The notes under the pieces are model-generated. The model searched no databases, was not told where the DNA came from, and saw nothing but the letters and a program-made list of their open reading frames with translations. Shown here piece by piece: positions 13,749 to 14,160 of a DNA stretch of 14,160 nt. Every line of letters starts with the position of its first letter. The stretch's first letter is position 1. The position numbers and the translations under genes are program-made. This stretch comes from CAYSPU01 sp964432995 (lineage in GTDB: Bacteria; Verrucomicrobiota; Verrucomicrobiia; Limisphaerales; JAHDYP01): positions 1-14,160 of the forward strand of contig CAYSPU010000155.1 of NCBI GenBank assembly GCA_964432995.1. Direction: 5' to 3'.

Positions 13749-14160
13749 TTACGGCGTGACGGCCCGATAGAACATCAACTGCCGGCCGGCGTCCTCGATA
13801 TCGGCCTGCACTTCGCCCTCGGCTCCTGCCCGCGCGGACCAAAACCCCTCCCAGTCACGCAGATTGCTGCTTCGTTGCAGATACAGCCAGGCGTAGGGGG
13901 GGCCCGTAATGCTCAGTGTCCACCCATCGCCACCAGGTTGCGGCTGCGCGCTGATCCGCAGCCGCACAATCACCTTGACGTCAGGCAGACCACTATCGGA
14001 GCCCGCCGCGCCACTGCTATTGGGCGCACTGCCGGTCTCGCCGCTCGTCCCTCCGCCAATGTTCGACGGCGCATTTGTCTCCACCGACACCGGGTCCGGC
14101 TCCGTCTCCACCGGCACCGACGGCAACTCCGCCACCTGGTTCGTGACTCCAACCTCGCCC
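13749..14160 (-). CDS. C-terminal end of a probable secreted protein (start lies beyond the right edge)
   Basis: The minus-strand frame is open from the stop at 13749-13751 to the end of the window (about 136 residues) and no start is needed inside it. The visible part begins with a Pro/Thr/Ser/Gly/Glu-rich linker (VPVETEPDPVSVETNAPSN, then GGGTSGETGSAPNSSGAAG) and ends in a beta-rich tail with WTLSITGPPYAWLYLQ, SSNLRDWEGFW and the terminus FYRAVTP. The tail resembles the C terminus of the kelch protein encoded at 9775-12231. The function of the missing main part cannot be judged. The disordered linker plus tail fits an extracellular or surface protein. The gap to the acyltransferase (13617-13748) shows a 12-nt palindrome GCAAGGCCTTGC (13688-13699) and no gene. 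Confidence 0.72.
   Translation of the reverse strand, partial: GEVGVTNQVAELPSVPVETEPDPVSVETNAPSNIGGGTSGETGSAPNSSGAAGSDSGLPDVKVIVRLRISAQPQPGGDGWTLSITGPPYAWLYLQRSSNLRDWEGFWSARAGAEGEVQADIEDAGRQLMFYRAVTP

Overview
The window is GC-rich bacterial DNA that looks like a Verrucomicrobiota genome, most likely of the Pedosphaera/Limisphaerales type and probably a metagenome assembly because it contains a 10-N gap. I infer the lineage from four things: the MreB sequence style, secreted proteins that end in a short beta-rich tail finishing in FYxxxxP, intergenic short-unit repeats of a kind I associate with these genomes, and genes that mostly lack Shine-Dalgarno sequences. This placement comes from pattern recognition, not from a database search.

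Layout, left to right. At 1-392 (minus) is the N-terminal part of mreB, cell-shape actin, which appears to carry a 14-residue internal deletion. It is divergent from a complete malic enzyme gene (616-2331), followed by a 424-nt gene-free stretch rich in palindromes. A lipoprotein-like M48 metallopeptidase (2756-3547) comes next, then a short block of 7-nt and 10-nt periodic repeats. A glycerol-use operon follows: a YdeI/OmdA-family gene (3778-4347), glpK (4354-5874) and glpD (5879-7441), all within 6 nt of one another. The N gap lies inside glpD. After a strong hairpin comes a tight two-gene unit: a predicted zinc metallopeptidase (7674-8693) and a D-Ala-D-Ala-ligase-like ATP-grasp enzyme (8699-9718). 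The right part is on the minus strand: a large secreted protein with a seven-bladed kelch propeller (9775-12231), a membrane acyltransferase (12420-13616), and the C-terminal end of another secreted protein (13749 to the window edge).

How the genes fit together. GlpK phosphorylates glycerol and GlpD oxidises glycerol-3-phosphate to dihydroxyacetone phosphate at the membrane, feeding lower glycolysis. Malic enzyme links the C4 pool to pyruvate and reducing power but is a separate transcription unit. The peptidase/ATP-grasp pair has no assigned pathway and is the best candidate here for an undescribed system. The minus-strand right end is cell-surface oriented.

A recurring promoter layout stands out. 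Four gene heads (616, 2756, 7674 and 12231) have a TTG-type -35 box, a 16-18 nt spacer, a T(A/T)NNNT -10 box, and only 6-7 nt before the ATG. The mRNAs are therefore predicted to be leaderless. mreB, in contrast, has a conventional promoter with a short leader and a possible ribosome binding site.
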